A stretch of DNA of 64,000 nt from Amycolatopsis lexingtonensis. Lineage in GTDB: Bacteria; Actinomycetota; Actinomycetes; Mycobacteriales; Pseudonocardiaceae. Both the position numbers and the translations under genes were made by a program. The stretch is taken from contig NZ_JADBEG010000001.1 in the NCBI RefSeq assembly GCF_014873755.1, positions 6,856,501 through 6,920,500 of the forward strand. Reading direction: 5' to 3'. The notes under the pieces were generated by a model. It was not told the origin of the DNA, searched no databases, and saw only the letters and a program-made list of their open reading frames with translations. Shown piece after piece: positions 31,705 through 39,161 of the stretch (within the stretch, counting starts at the first letter, position 1; every line of letters starts with the position of its first letter).

Positions 31705-33150
31705 TCAGGCGATCGGCGCGGCCAGCGACTCCGGAGTGCCGCGAACCGATGCTTCGGCCGTGCGCAGGCGGCGGACGGCCTGCTCCATCGTTTCCGGCGG
31801 CAGGGAGAACGGCAGCCGGATCCAGCGCTCCAGGCCACCGTGGACCCCGAAGCGCGAGCCGGGCGCCACCTGGACGCCGTGGCTCGCCGCCGCGACCGCG
31901 AGGCGCGAGCTCACTGGCTCCGGCATCCGGCACCACAGCGACAAACCGCCCTTCGGCAGCGCGAACGTCCAGTCCGGGAGGTGCTCGCGCACCGCGCCGG
32001 CCAGCGCGTCGCGGTAGCCGCGCAGTTCCTCGCGGCGGCGGGTCAGCGCGCTCTCGTCGTCGAGCAGCTCGGTCAGCACGAGCTGCTCGAACACCGGTGA
32101 GCCCAGGTCGACCGCGTAGCGCGCGGAAACCAGCCGGCCGAGCAGGTCCTCCGACGCGCGGATCCAGCCGAGCCGCAGCCCGCCCCAGTGCGTCTTCGAC
32201 GCCGACCCCACGCAGATCGCCAGGTCACCGGCGAACGCGGCCAGCGGCGGCGGCCCCTCCAGCGGATCCCCTTCGAGGTCCAGCTCGACGAGCGTTTCGT
32301 CCACGACGACGGGCGTCCGCGCGCGGCTCAGCACCGCGCCGAGCCGTTCGCGGCCGCCGGTGTCCAGGCGCAGGCCGGTCGGGTTCTGGAAGTCGACGAC
32401 GAGGTAGGCGAACCGCGGCGATGCCTGCCGCAGCGCCGCGTCGACGCCGGCGATGTCCCAGCCGCGCTCGCCGCTCGGGTCGAGCGCGACCGGCACCGGG
32501 ATGGCGTGCGCGGCGCGGATCGCCTCCAGGGCGTTCGGGTACGTCGGCTGCTCCACCAGCACCCGGTCGCCCGGGCCCGCGAGCATGCGCAGGACCAGCA
32601 CGAACGCATGGTGCGCGCCGTTGGTGACCATGACCTGCGCGGGGGTCGTCGGCAGCCCGCGTTCGGTGTAGCGGCGGGCGATCCGCTCCCGCAGGCCGAG
32701 CAGGCCGCGCTCCTGGTAGCCGTGGTCACCGAGGTGGTCGGCGAGCCGGACGCGGGCGGCGTCGACCGCCGCGGCCGTGCCCGCGATGGCCGGCGAGGAC
32801 GCGTGGGTGAAGTCGATCGAGCCGCCGCCGGCCGGCGCGAGCGGGCCGCGACGCCGCCGCCCCGGCGCGGCGACCCACGACCCCGCGCCGCGCCGGCTCG
32901 CGACGAACCCGTTCTCCCGCAACCGGTCCAGTGCCGCGCCGATCAGCGTCCGGCTGGCGCCGAGCGCGTCGGCGAGCTCCCGTTCGGCGGGCAGCCGGGT
33001 GCCGAGCGGGAGCTGACCGTCGAGCACCTGCAGCTCGATGGCCGCGGCCAGGTCGGCCGCGCCCTGCCGGGAGCCCTGCCGCCAGGAGCCCAGCATGACG
33101 GCCAATCGCGGCCCGGAGATGCGTCCACCCAGTGGGACTGCGGCTTCCAT
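31705..33150 (-). CDS. MocR/PdxR-type regulator (GntR helix-turn-helix fused to aminotransferase fold)
   Basis: A 481-residue protein. The GntR-type winged helix is at about residues 25-95 (AADLAAAIELQVLDGQLPLGTRLPAERELADALGASRTLIGAALDRLRENGFV). A fold-type I aminotransferase-like domain follows, including VTNGAHHAFVLVL, QPTYPNAL, VVDFQNPTGLRLD, and GSASKTHWGGLRLGW with the PLP lysine. MocR proteins sense pyridoxal phosphate or an aminated adduct. It is divergent from a YczE-like membrane gene, a pairing known from Bacillus YczR/YczE. The inverted repeat GCCAAT-N8-ATTGGC just upstream of the start is the likely binding site. Confidence 0.93.
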   Translation of the reverse strand: MEAAVPLGGRISGPRLAVMLGSWRQGSRQGAADLAAAIELQVLDGQLPLGTRLPAERELADALGASRTLIGAALDRLRENGFVASRRGAGSWVAAPGRRRRGPLAPAGGGSIDFTHASSPAIAGTAAAVDAARVRLADHLGDHGYQERGLLGLRERIARRYTERGLPTTPAQVMVTNGAHHAFVLVLRMLAGPGDRVLVEQPTYPNALEAIRAAHAIPVPVALDPSGERGWDIAGVDAALRQASPRFAYLVVDFQNPTGLRLDTGGRERLGAVLSRARTPVVVDETLVELDLEGDPLEGPPPLAAFAGDLAICVGSASKTHWGGLRLGWIRASEDLLGRLVSARYAVDLGSPVFEQLVLTELLDDESALTRRREELRGYRDALAGAVREHLPDWTFALPKGGLSLWCRMPEPVSSRLAVAAASHGVQVAPGSRFGVHGGLERWIRLPFSLPPETMEQAVRRLRTAEASVRGTPESLAAPIA

Positions 33151-33153
33151 AAG

Positions 33154-33173
33154 GCCAATATCCTGGAATTGGC
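33154..33173. promoter_or_regulatory. MocR operator between MocR and YczE genes
   Basis: GCCAAT (33154-33159) and ATTGGC (33168-33173) are perfect inverted half-sites with an 8-base spacer, four bases from the MocR start codon and in the middle of the divergent region. Location and symmetry suit an autoregulatory MocR site. Confidence 0.65.
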
Positions 33174-33211
33174 TATGGTTTACAAGACCACTTGCGGCGG
33201 ATAGTGCGGGT

Positions 33212-33838
33212 GTGGCTCAGATCGACCTCCGGCCCGTCCGGATCACCCGTGACCCCGCCCGCCGCAGCGTGCAGCTGCTCGCGGGCCTCGCCCTCTACGG
33301 CACCAGCGTCGCCCTCGTCACCCGGGCCGGCCTCGGCCTCGAGCCGTGGAGCGTGCTGGCCGAAGGCGTCCTGAAGCACACCGGCCTGAGTTTCGGCACG
33401 GTGACCGGCCTGATCTCGGTGGTCGTGCTCCTGCTGTGGATCCCGCTGCGCCAGCGGCCCGGCATCGGCACCATCGCGAACGTCGTCGTCATCTCGGTGA
33501 TGGTCGACGCCGTCCGCGCGGTGGTCCCCGACCAGCACGACCTGGCCTGGCAGATCGCGCTGCTGGCCGGCGGCATCGCGCTGAACGGCGTCGCGACCGC
33601 CACCTACGTCGGAGCCCGGCTCGGCCCCGGCCCCCGCGACGGCCTGATGACCGGCCTCGCGGGCCGCACCGGCTGGTCGGTCCGGCTGGTGCGCACCGGC
33701 ATCGAGGTCACCGTGGTCGTCGTCGGCTTCTTCCTCGGCGGGACGGTCGGGGTCGGCACCGTGCTCTACGCGCTGGCGATCGGCCCGCTCACCCAGGCGC
33801 TGCTGCCGTACGTGGTGTGGCGCGAGCGCGCCGCCTAA
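33212..33838 (+). CDS. YczE/YitT-family membrane protein
   Basis: A 208-residue membrane protein with about five helices. RSVQLLAGLALYGTSVALVTRAGLGLEPWSVLAEGVLKHTGLSFGTVTGLISVVVLLLWIPL is the YczE-type opening, and VGARLGPGPRDGLMTGLAGRTGWSVRLVRTGIE is the central loop. In other bacteria the gene stands divergent from a MocR regulator, as here. The transported or sensed molecule is unknown. GTG 33212 is the last start that keeps the first helix. Its end overlaps the convergent Clp-N gene by four bases. Confidence 0.87.
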   Translation: MAQIDLRPVRITRDPARRSVQLLAGLALYGTSVALVTRAGLGLEPWSVLAEGVLKHTGLSFGTVTGLISVVVLLLWIPLRQRPGIGTIANVVVISVMVDAVRAVVPDQHDLAWQIALLAGGIALNGVATATYVGARLGPGPRDGLMTGLAGRTGWSVRLVRTGIEVTVVVVGFFLGGTVGVGTVLYALAIGPLTQALLPYVVWRERAA

Positions 33839-34362
33839 CCGGCCTTGCGCTGTTCGACGACCCGGCGCAGCGTCGCGTAGTCGGCGCCGCGCCGGGCGAG
33901 GACGTCGTCGGTGCCGCGCTGCTGGGCCAGCGCGAGCAGGATGTGCTCCTGCCCCAGGTGCTTGTCGCCCAGCCGGACGGCTTCCTTGACGCTCAGCTCG
34001 AGCGTCTTCTTCGACTGTGCGGTGAAGGGGATGTGCCCGCGCTTCGCCGGGCCCAGCCGGCCGGCCAGCGCCCCCTCGCCGTGGGTCTGCTCGACGCGCT
34101 CGACGATCTGCTCGACGTCGATGCCGAACTCGGTGAGGGCCTCGGCGTCGGCGTCGCTGACCCCGCCCCGGCGCCGGGTCCGCGCCAGCTCCTCGACGAT
34201 GTCGTCGGTGGCGACCCCCAGCTCGGCGAGCAGCGGGACCTCGCCCTTGACCAGCCCGGCGAGCAGGTGCGCGGGCCCGATCTCCACCGAACCGGACTGG
34301 CGCGCCACGATCTGCGCTTCGACCACCGCCTGGCGGGCGTCGGCCGTGAACCGTTCGAACAT
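33835..34362 (-). CDS. stand-alone Clp N-terminal (Clp_N) domain protein
   Basis: A 175-residue protein made only of a double Clp_N domain, with no AAA+ module. First repeat: MFERFTADARQAVVEAQIVARQSGSVEIGPAHLLAGLVKGE. Second repeat: IPFTAQSKKTLELSVKEAVRLGDKHLGQEHILLALAQQRGTDDVLARRGADYATLRRVVEQ. In ClpC1 this domain binds adaptors and antibiotics such as cyclomarin. GGGAGG stands before ATG 34362, and the ATG shares one base with the stop of the HTH gene (TGATG), so translation is coupled. Compared with the fused gene at 52581, this is the split form. It lacks the part that would unfold substrates, so it probably acts as a sensor or decoy. Confidence 0.9.
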   Translation of the reverse strand: MFERFTADARQAVVEAQIVARQSGSVEIGPAHLLAGLVKGEVPLLAELGVATDDIVEELARTRRRGGVSDADAEALTEFGIDVEQIVERVEQTHGEGALAGRLGPAKRGHIPFTAQSKKTLELSVKEAVRLGDKHLGQEHILLALAQQRGTDDVLARRGADYATLRRVVEQRKAG

Positions 34363-34571
34363 CAGTGCCTCCCGTACTTCTTGTGCACGGCCTGCCGGCT
34401 GACCCCCAGCTCGGCGGCGATTTCCTGCCACGACCAGCCGTGCACCCGCGCGCTGCGCACCTGCACGGCCTCCAGTTGTTCCAGCAGCCGCCGGAGCGCG
34501 GCGACCGCGCGCAGCCCCACCCGGGGATCGCGATCACCGGCCCTGGCCGCCAAATCCGTCGCTTCCGTCAT
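34362..34571 (-). CDS. small helix-turn-helix protein, partner of the Clp_N protein
   Basis: A 69-residue protein, helical throughout, ending in the helix-turn-helix RVHGWSWQEIAAELGVSRQAVHKKYGRH. The recognition helix resembles that of the ClpC2-like fused protein (SWTEIGKSMGVTKQAAQKRF). The chain stops exactly where the fused protein continues into its Clp_N domain. No clear ribosome site precedes ATG 34571; the nearest operator half-site begins three bases upstream, so the message may be leaderless. The paired inverted repeats upstream argue for autoregulation. Confidence 0.85.
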   Translation of the reverse strand: MTEATDLAARAGDRDPRVGLRAVAALRRLLEQLEAVQVRSARVHGWSWQEIAAELGVSRQAVHKKYGRH

Positions 34572-34573
34572 GC

Positions 34574-34618
34574 TGTCAACCTACGTTGACATCGGCGCCC
34601 TGTCAACCGAAGTTGACA
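34574..34618. promoter_or_regulatory. paired GTCAAC/GTTGAC operators of the split HTH/Clp_N locus
   Basis: TGTCAAC-N4-GTTGACA occurs at 34574-34591 and again at 34601-34618, centres 27 bases apart. The first ends two bases (GC) before the HTH start codon. The same arrangement with 28-base spacing is found upstream of the fused ClpC2-like gene at 53321-53367. Confidence 0.85.
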
Positions 34619-34661
34619 CTCTCATCGCGAACCCCGTGCGGGCCCGACGTAGAGTCGGGTG

Positions 34662-35447
34662 ATGCCCGAGATCGCGATCGCCGAGCGGGCCGGGGTGGGC
34701 GCCGACGGCCACCCACGCCCCACCGAGGACCACGTCGTCGTCCTGGACAACGCGGTGCTGGTCCTCGACGGCGCCACTTCGTCGGACCCGTCCCAGCCGC
34801 CCGGCGGCTGGTACGCCGAGCGCCTCGCGCGGCACCTCGGCGACGCACTCCGCGCCGCGCCCGAAGCCGATCTGGCCGAAGCGCTCACCGGCGCGATCGG
34901 CGAGGTCAGTGCGGAAAACCGGCTGCGACCCCGGCAGTCGCCGTCCAGCACGGTCGCGGCCGTGCGCTGGCTCGGCGACCGGGTCGACGCGCTGGTGCTG
35001 GCCGACAGCCCGGTGGTCGGGTTCGGCGGCTTCGGCGTCGACGTCGTCTCCGACGACCGCCTCGCCCGGCTGCGGCGGCGCGGGCTGCTCCAGACCGGCG
35101 CCGACGTCCGCCGCCGCCGCAACGCCCACGACGGGTTCTGGGTGGCCGAAGCCGAACCGGGCGCCGCCGCGCACGCCGTCCGCCGCAGCTGGCCGCGGGC
35201 CGACGTCGAAGCCGTGCTGCTGGCCAGCGACGGCGTGTCCATCGGCGTCGACCAGTACGAACTGTTCGACTGGCGCGAGGTCCTCGCGATCACCCGCACC
35301 GACGGTCCGGACGCCGTCATCGACGCCGTCCGGACCGCGGAGAAGCAGGATCCGGACGGCGAGCGCTGGCCGCGCCCGAAGCGCCACGACGACCAGGCGC
35401 TCGTCCTGGTCGACTTCACCTCCGGGGGAATTCAGGGTCTTCCCTGA
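34662..35447 (+). CDS. PP2C-like serine/threonine phosphatase domain protein
   Basis: A 261-residue protein. GVGADGHPRPTEDHVVVLDNAVLVLDGATSSD resembles the first metal-binding strands of PP2C. SSTVAAVRWLGDRVDALVLADSPVVGFG matches the second sheet, AVLLASDGVSIGVDQYELFDW corresponds to the conserved ASDGhs motif, and HDDQALVLVDF to the final acidic pair. It lacks the usual ADGMGG in canonical form, so activity is probable but not proven. ATG 34662 is used; GTG 34659 is adjacent. It is divergent from the HTH/Clp_N pair. Confidence 0.78.
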   Translation: MPEIAIAERAGVGADGHPRPTEDHVVVLDNAVLVLDGATSSDPSQPPGGWYAERLARHLGDALRAAPEADLAEALTGAIGEVSAENRLRPRQSPSSTVAAVRWLGDRVDALVLADSPVVGFGGFGVDVVSDDRLARLRRRGLLQTGADVRRRRNAHDGFWVAEAEPGAAAHAVRRSWPRADVEAVLLASDGVSIGVDQYELFDWREVLAITRTDGPDAVIDAVRTAEKQDPDGERWPRPKRHDDQALVLVDFTSGGIQGLP

Positions 35448-35456
35448 TCACGCGCG

Positions 35457-36314
35457 GTGCCGTTCTCCGAGAACCTGGACGGCATGGGGACGGAACAGGG
35501 GAAACGCACCAGACCGTGGCGGCTCGTCGCCCTGGGCGCGATCGGGTGGGGGCTCTTCACCGCCGTGGTGCTGCACATCATCAGCTCGCACGACCCGGTG
35601 TACGACACGCTCTCGAGCTACACGGTGACCGACCGCGGGGAGGGCATGCTCGCCGCGAGCGTGCTGTCGCTGGCCATCGGGTCGCTCGCGGTGCTCGGCG
35701 CGCTGCAGGTCGCCGGGGTTCCGCTGTCGCGGACGACCCGGCTGCTGCTCGCGTTGTGGGCGCTGGGCATGGCCGCGGCCGCGATCTTCCCGGCCAGCTA
35801 CCCCGAAGCGCCGGACCCGGTGAGCGGTGAAATCCACCTGTACGCGTGCCTGGTCGCGTTCTGCAGCCTGCCGGGCGCCGCGATTTCGCTGCTGGAACCG
35901 CTGAAGGGCCACCCGGAACGCGCCGCGCTGGTCCGGGCGATCCGGGTGACCGCCGCGGCCTTCGCGCTCTTCGCGCTGAGCTTCGTCTTCGTGCGGCTGA
36001 GCGAGGCCGGCGTCGAGCCGTTCGGCGTGGTCTCCGACGTCCTCCCGATCGGCGTCACGCAGCGGTTGCTGCTGCTCGCCGACGTCGCCCTGCTGCTGAC
36101 GCTGCTGCGGCTGGCGACCCGGCTCGAATCAGCCTTCGACGACCGCGGCGAATTCGGGCGCGTAGCCGTACAGGCCGGGCATGCCGCCGGTGTGCAGGAA
36201 CACCACGTGGTCGTCCGGGGCGAAGTGGCCCGCCCATTCGACCAGCGCGGCGGCCACCTTGCCGGTGTAGACCGGATCGAGCACGACCCCCTCGGTGCGG
36301 CCGAACAGCCGTAG
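35457..36314 (+). CDS. DUF998 membrane protein
   Basis: A protein of up to 285 residues with six predicted helices. WRLVALGAIGWGLFTAVVLHIISSHDPVYDTLSSYTVTDRGEGMLAASVLSLAIGSLAVLGAL is the DUF998 beginning. The hydrophobic core ends near residue 222 (LLLTLLRLATRLES). The last 60 or so codons run through the antisense of the next gene and look unselected; the stop codon may have been lost. Start is GTG 35457 or, more likely, ATG 35484. Function is unknown. Confidence 0.78.
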   Translation: MPFSENLDGMGTEQGKRTRPWRLVALGAIGWGLFTAVVLHIISSHDPVYDTLSSYTVTDRGEGMLAASVLSLAIGSLAVLGALQVAGVPLSRTTRLLLALWALGMAAAAIFPASYPEAPDPVSGEIHLYACLVAFCSLPGAAISLLEPLKGHPERAALVRAIRVTAAAFALFALSFVFVRLSEAGVEPFGVVSDVLPIGVTQRLLLLADVALLLTLLRLATRLESAFDDRGEFGRVAVQAGHAAGVQEHHVVVRGEVARPFDQRGGHLAGVDRIEHDPLGAAEQP

Positions 36315-37157
36315 CGCGTCCCAGACGGCGTCGGTCGGGATGCCGTAGCCGGGGCCGAGCGTGGTGTCGCCCAGCCGGACGTGGTCGAGCGACGGCGGTT
36401 CGACGCCGAGCAGCCCGGCCGCGCCGGCGGTGAGTTCGCGCAGGTTCTCGGTGGCCTCGTCGAGCGGGTGGCTGACGCAGGCGGCGCCGACGCCGAGGTG
36501 GCCCAGCAGCGCGGCGCCGAGCGCGACCCCGGCCGCGGTGCCGCCGCTGGCGTGCGGGACGACGAGGTGGGCGCGGTCGATCCCGCGGTCCGCCAGCTGG
36601 TGGGCCAGTTCGAGGGTGGCGCGGACGTAGCCGAGCGCGCCGAGGTCGTTGGAGCCGCCGACCGGGATCGTGGCGACCTTCCGGCCCTCGGCGGCGGCTT
36701 CGGCGACCAGGCGGTCGTAGACGCGGCCGGTTTCCTCGCCGTCGGCGCAGACGTGGACGGTCGCGCCGAAGAGCTTGTCGAGCGGGAGGTTGCCGCCGCG
36801 TTCGTAGGCGTCGCCGTCGCGCGGGACCTTCGCGGTGAGCACGAGTTCGCAGCGCAGCCCGAGCTTCGCGCACGCGGCCGCGGTCTGACGGCCGTGATTG
36901 GTCTGCAGCGCGCCGAACGTGATCACGGTGTCCGCGCCCGCCTCGCGCGCGGCGCCGAGGTGGTATTCGAGCTTGCGGAGCTTGTTGCCGCCGGCGCCGA
37001 GCGGGTGGACGTCGTCGCGCTTGAGCCAGAGGTTCCGCAGGCCGAGGGCTTCGCCCAGCCGGGGTGCTTCGTGCAGCGGCGTCGGCCAGCCCCCGAGGTC
37101 GACCCGCGGGATCGCGTCGAGTGCGGCGGCGGGGAATCCGGCGAAGTCGAAGGTCAT
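36129..37157 (-). CDS. D-cysteine desulfhydrase / ACC deaminase family PLP enzyme
   Basis: A 342-residue fold-type II PLP enzyme. WPTPLHEAPRLGEALGLRNLWLKRDDVHPLGAGGNKLRKLEYHLG holds the Schiff-base lysine. FGALQTNHGRQTAAACAKLGL is the conserved Asn/Gln loop, VPHASGGTAAGVALG the phosphate loop, and HTGGMPGLYGY the C-terminal signature. Family members act on D-cysteine, ACC or L-cysteate. The key ACC-deaminase tyrosines cannot be scored reliably by eye, so D-cysteine or a D-amino acid is equally possible. It is divergent from the amidase gene and shares its 86-base promoter region. Confidence 0.9.
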   Translation of the reverse strand: MTFDFAGFPAAALDAIPRVDLGGWPTPLHEAPRLGEALGLRNLWLKRDDVHPLGAGGNKLRKLEYHLGAAREAGADTVITFGALQTNHGRQTAAACAKLGLRCELVLTAKVPRDGDAYERGGNLPLDKLFGATVHVCADGEETGRVYDRLVAEAAAEGRKVATIPVGGSNDLGALGYVRATLELAHQLADRGIDRAHLVVPHASGGTAAGVALGAALLGHLGVGAACVSHPLDEATENLRELTAGAAGLLGVEPPSLDHVRLGDTTLGPGYGIPTDAVWDALRLFGRTEGVVLDPVYTGKVAAALVEWAGHFAPDDHVVFLHTGGMPGLYGYAPEFAAVVEG

Positions 37158-37205
37158 CTGCCCACCCTAAAGCGGGAGTAGCCGGAAACCGCCGGTATCC
37201 GGTAA

Positions 37206-37223
37206 CGTTCGTTCGAACGAACG
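37206..37223. promoter_or_regulatory. perfect 18-base palindrome before the amidase operon
   Basis: CGTTCGTTCGAACGAACG is perfectly symmetric and lies 20 bases before the amidase ATG, ahead of GGGAGG. A TetR gene is second in the same operon, so this is its likely operator. The divergent ACC-deaminase-family gene may also be controlled. Confidence 0.75.
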
Positions 37224-37242
37224 AGAGCGCCCGGGAGGTGCC

Positions 37243-38619
37243 ATGACCGCGATGAGCCTGGACTTCACGGGTCTCGCCGCGCAGGCCGCGCGGCTCGCCA
37301 CCGGGGACGTCACCTCGGCCGAACTGACCGCGACCGCGCTCGGGCGCGCGCACGCCAGCCAGCCGACGCTCAACGCCTTCCGGCACCTGCGCGACGACGA
37401 AGCCCACGCCGAAGCCGCCGAGGCGGACCGGCGCTTGCGGGCCGGCGACCGCGCGCCGCTGCTCGGCGTGCCGATCGCGATCAAGGACGACGTCGACCTC
37501 ACCGGCCTGCCCACGTCGTTCGGCTGCGCCGGCGAATTCCCGTGCGCCACCACCGACGCGCCCGCCGTCGCACTGCTGCGCGAGGCCGGCGCCGTCATCA
37601 TCGGCAAGACCAACACCCCCGAGCTGGGCCAGTGGCCGTTCACCGAGGGCCCGGCCTTCGGCGCGACGCGCAACCCGTGGCACCCCGGCCACACCCCAGG
37701 GGGTTCTTCAGGCGGGAGCGCGGCCGCGGTGGCGTCGGGGGCCATCGCGGCCGCGCTCGGTTCCGACGGCGCCGGGTCGGTGCGCATCCCGGCCGCGTGG
37801 ACCGGGCTCGTCGGCATCAAGACCCAGCGCGGCCGGATCCCGACCGACGGCGAGCTGTTCCACGGCCTGACCGTGCTCGGCCCGCTCGCCCGGACCGTCG
37901 AGGACGCCGCCCTGCTCCTGGACGCGGCGGCCGGCACCGGCACCACCTTCCGGACCGCCGCGGCCCGCGAACCCGGCCGGCTGCGGATCGGGCTGTCGAC
38001 GCGGATCCCGTTCACCGCCACCAAGACCCGGCTCGACCCGGTCGTCGAGGCCGCGGTCCGGCGGCTGGCCGAGTCGCTGGCCGGGCTGGGCCACGAGATC
38101 GTCGAGGTCGAACCGGACTACGGGCTCATCGGCCTGACGTTCCTCCCCCGCTCGCTCACCGGCGTCCGCGACTGGACGTTGCGGGTGCCCGACCGCGCCG
38201 GGCTCGACCCGCGCACCCGCAGCAACGCCGGGCACGGCCGGCTGCTGGCCGGCCCCGCGCTGCGGCTCGCCCGCGCGCTCGAGCCGGGGCTGCACCGCCG
38301 GATCGGCTCGGTGTTCGGCCGCGTCGACGTGCTGCTGACGCCGACGACCGCGACCCCGCCGCCGCCGATCGGGACGTTCGACGGGCTGTCCGGCTGGGAG
38401 ACCGACCAGGCCATGATCGCCGCCTGCCCGTACGCTTGGCCGTGGAACGTGCTGGGCTGGCCGGGGGTCAACGTCCCGGCCGGGCTGACGGACGGCGGAC
38501 TGCCGCTGGGCGCGCAGCTGCTCGGCCCCTCGCACGCCGAGGAGCGGCTGATCTCGCTCGCCGCGCAACTGGAAGAGGTCGAACGGTGGCCGGAGCGGCA
38601 TCCCGAGACAAGCTGGTAA
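37243..38619 (+). CDS. amidase (amidase-signature family)
   Basis: A 458-residue hydrolase of amides. The Ser-cisSer-Lys triad is visible: Lys81 in GVPIAIKDDVDL, Ser155 in the glycine/serine-rich loop TPGGSSGGSA, and Ser179 in SDGAGSVRIPAAW. The usual C-terminal ALP-type end is present as PAGLTDGGLPLGAQLLGP. The substrate is unknown. A start at ATG 37252 (MSLDFTG) is also possible. The gene overlaps the following TetR gene by 34 bases, so amidase and regulator are made together. Confidence 0.92.
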   Translation: MTAMSLDFTGLAAQAARLATGDVTSAELTATALGRAHASQPTLNAFRHLRDDEAHAEAAEADRRLRAGDRAPLLGVPIAIKDDVDLTGLPTSFGCAGEFPCATTDAPAVALLREAGAVIIGKTNTPELGQWPFTEGPAFGATRNPWHPGHTPGGSSGGSAAAVASGAIAAALGSDGAGSVRIPAAWTGLVGIKTQRGRIPTDGELFHGLTVLGPLARTVEDAALLLDAAAGTGTTFRTAAAREPGRLRIGLSTRIPFTATKTRLDPVVEAAVRRLAESLAGLGHEIVEVEPDYGLIGLTFLPRSLTGVRDWTLRVPDRAGLDPRTRSNAGHGRLLAGPALRLARALEPGLHRRIGSVFGRVDVLLTPTTATPPPPIGTFDGLSGWETDQAMIAACPYAWPWNVLGWPGVNVPAGLTDGGLPLGAQLLGPSHAEERLISLAAQLEEVERWPERHPETSW

Positions 38620-39161
38620 GCACCCGGGAAGCCATCCTGCGCGGCGCGCTGACGGTCGTCGGCGAGTACGGGGTCGGCGGGCTGACGAACCGCCGGATCG
38701 TGGCCGCCGCCGGCGTCTCGCTCGGCACGCTCACCTACCACTTCCCGAGCCAGACGGCGTTGCTGCGCGAGGCGATGCTGCTGTTCGTCGAGGAAGAGAC
38801 GGCGAAGCTCGGCGCGATCGTCGACGGCTACCGCGCGGCCGGGCTGAGCGTGGAGCAGGCGGCGTCGGTGGTCGAGCACGTGATCGCGCAGCTGCCGTTC
38901 GGCACCGACGAACTCGGCGCGCACGAGCTGTACCTCCAGTCCGCCCGCGATCCCGGCCTGCACGAAGCCTCTTCGCGCTGCTTCGCGGCGTACGACGAAC
39001 TGGCCGTGACGATCCTGGAGGCACTGGGCGTGCCGGATCCGCGCCGGCTGGCCGGTCCGGTGGTGGCGCTGATCGCCGGGCTCCAGCTGCGCCGCCTGGC
39101 GACGGGCGAGACGGACACCCCGGTTGCCGAACCCTTGATGATGCTGCTCCGCGGCGCTTGA
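38586..39161 (+). CDS. TetR-family regulator of the amidase operon
   Basis: A 191-residue repressor. The helix-turn-helix GGLTNRRIVAAAGVSLGTLTYHFPSQTALLREAML is followed by a TetR_C_6-like ligand domain with LFVEEETAKL and a central acidic segment. GTG 38586 lies inside the amidase gene in another frame and precedes the first helix. The likely site is the 18-base palindrome at 37206-37223. Confidence 0.88.
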   Translation: MAGAASRDKLVSTREAILRGALTVVGEYGVGGLTNRRIVAAAGVSLGTLTYHFPSQTALLREAMLLFVEEETAKLGAIVDGYRAAGLSVEQAASVVEHVIAQLPFGTDELGAHELYLQSARDPGLHEASSRCFAAYDELAVTILEALGVPDPRRLAGPVVALIAGLQLRRLATGETDTPVAEPLMMLLRGA

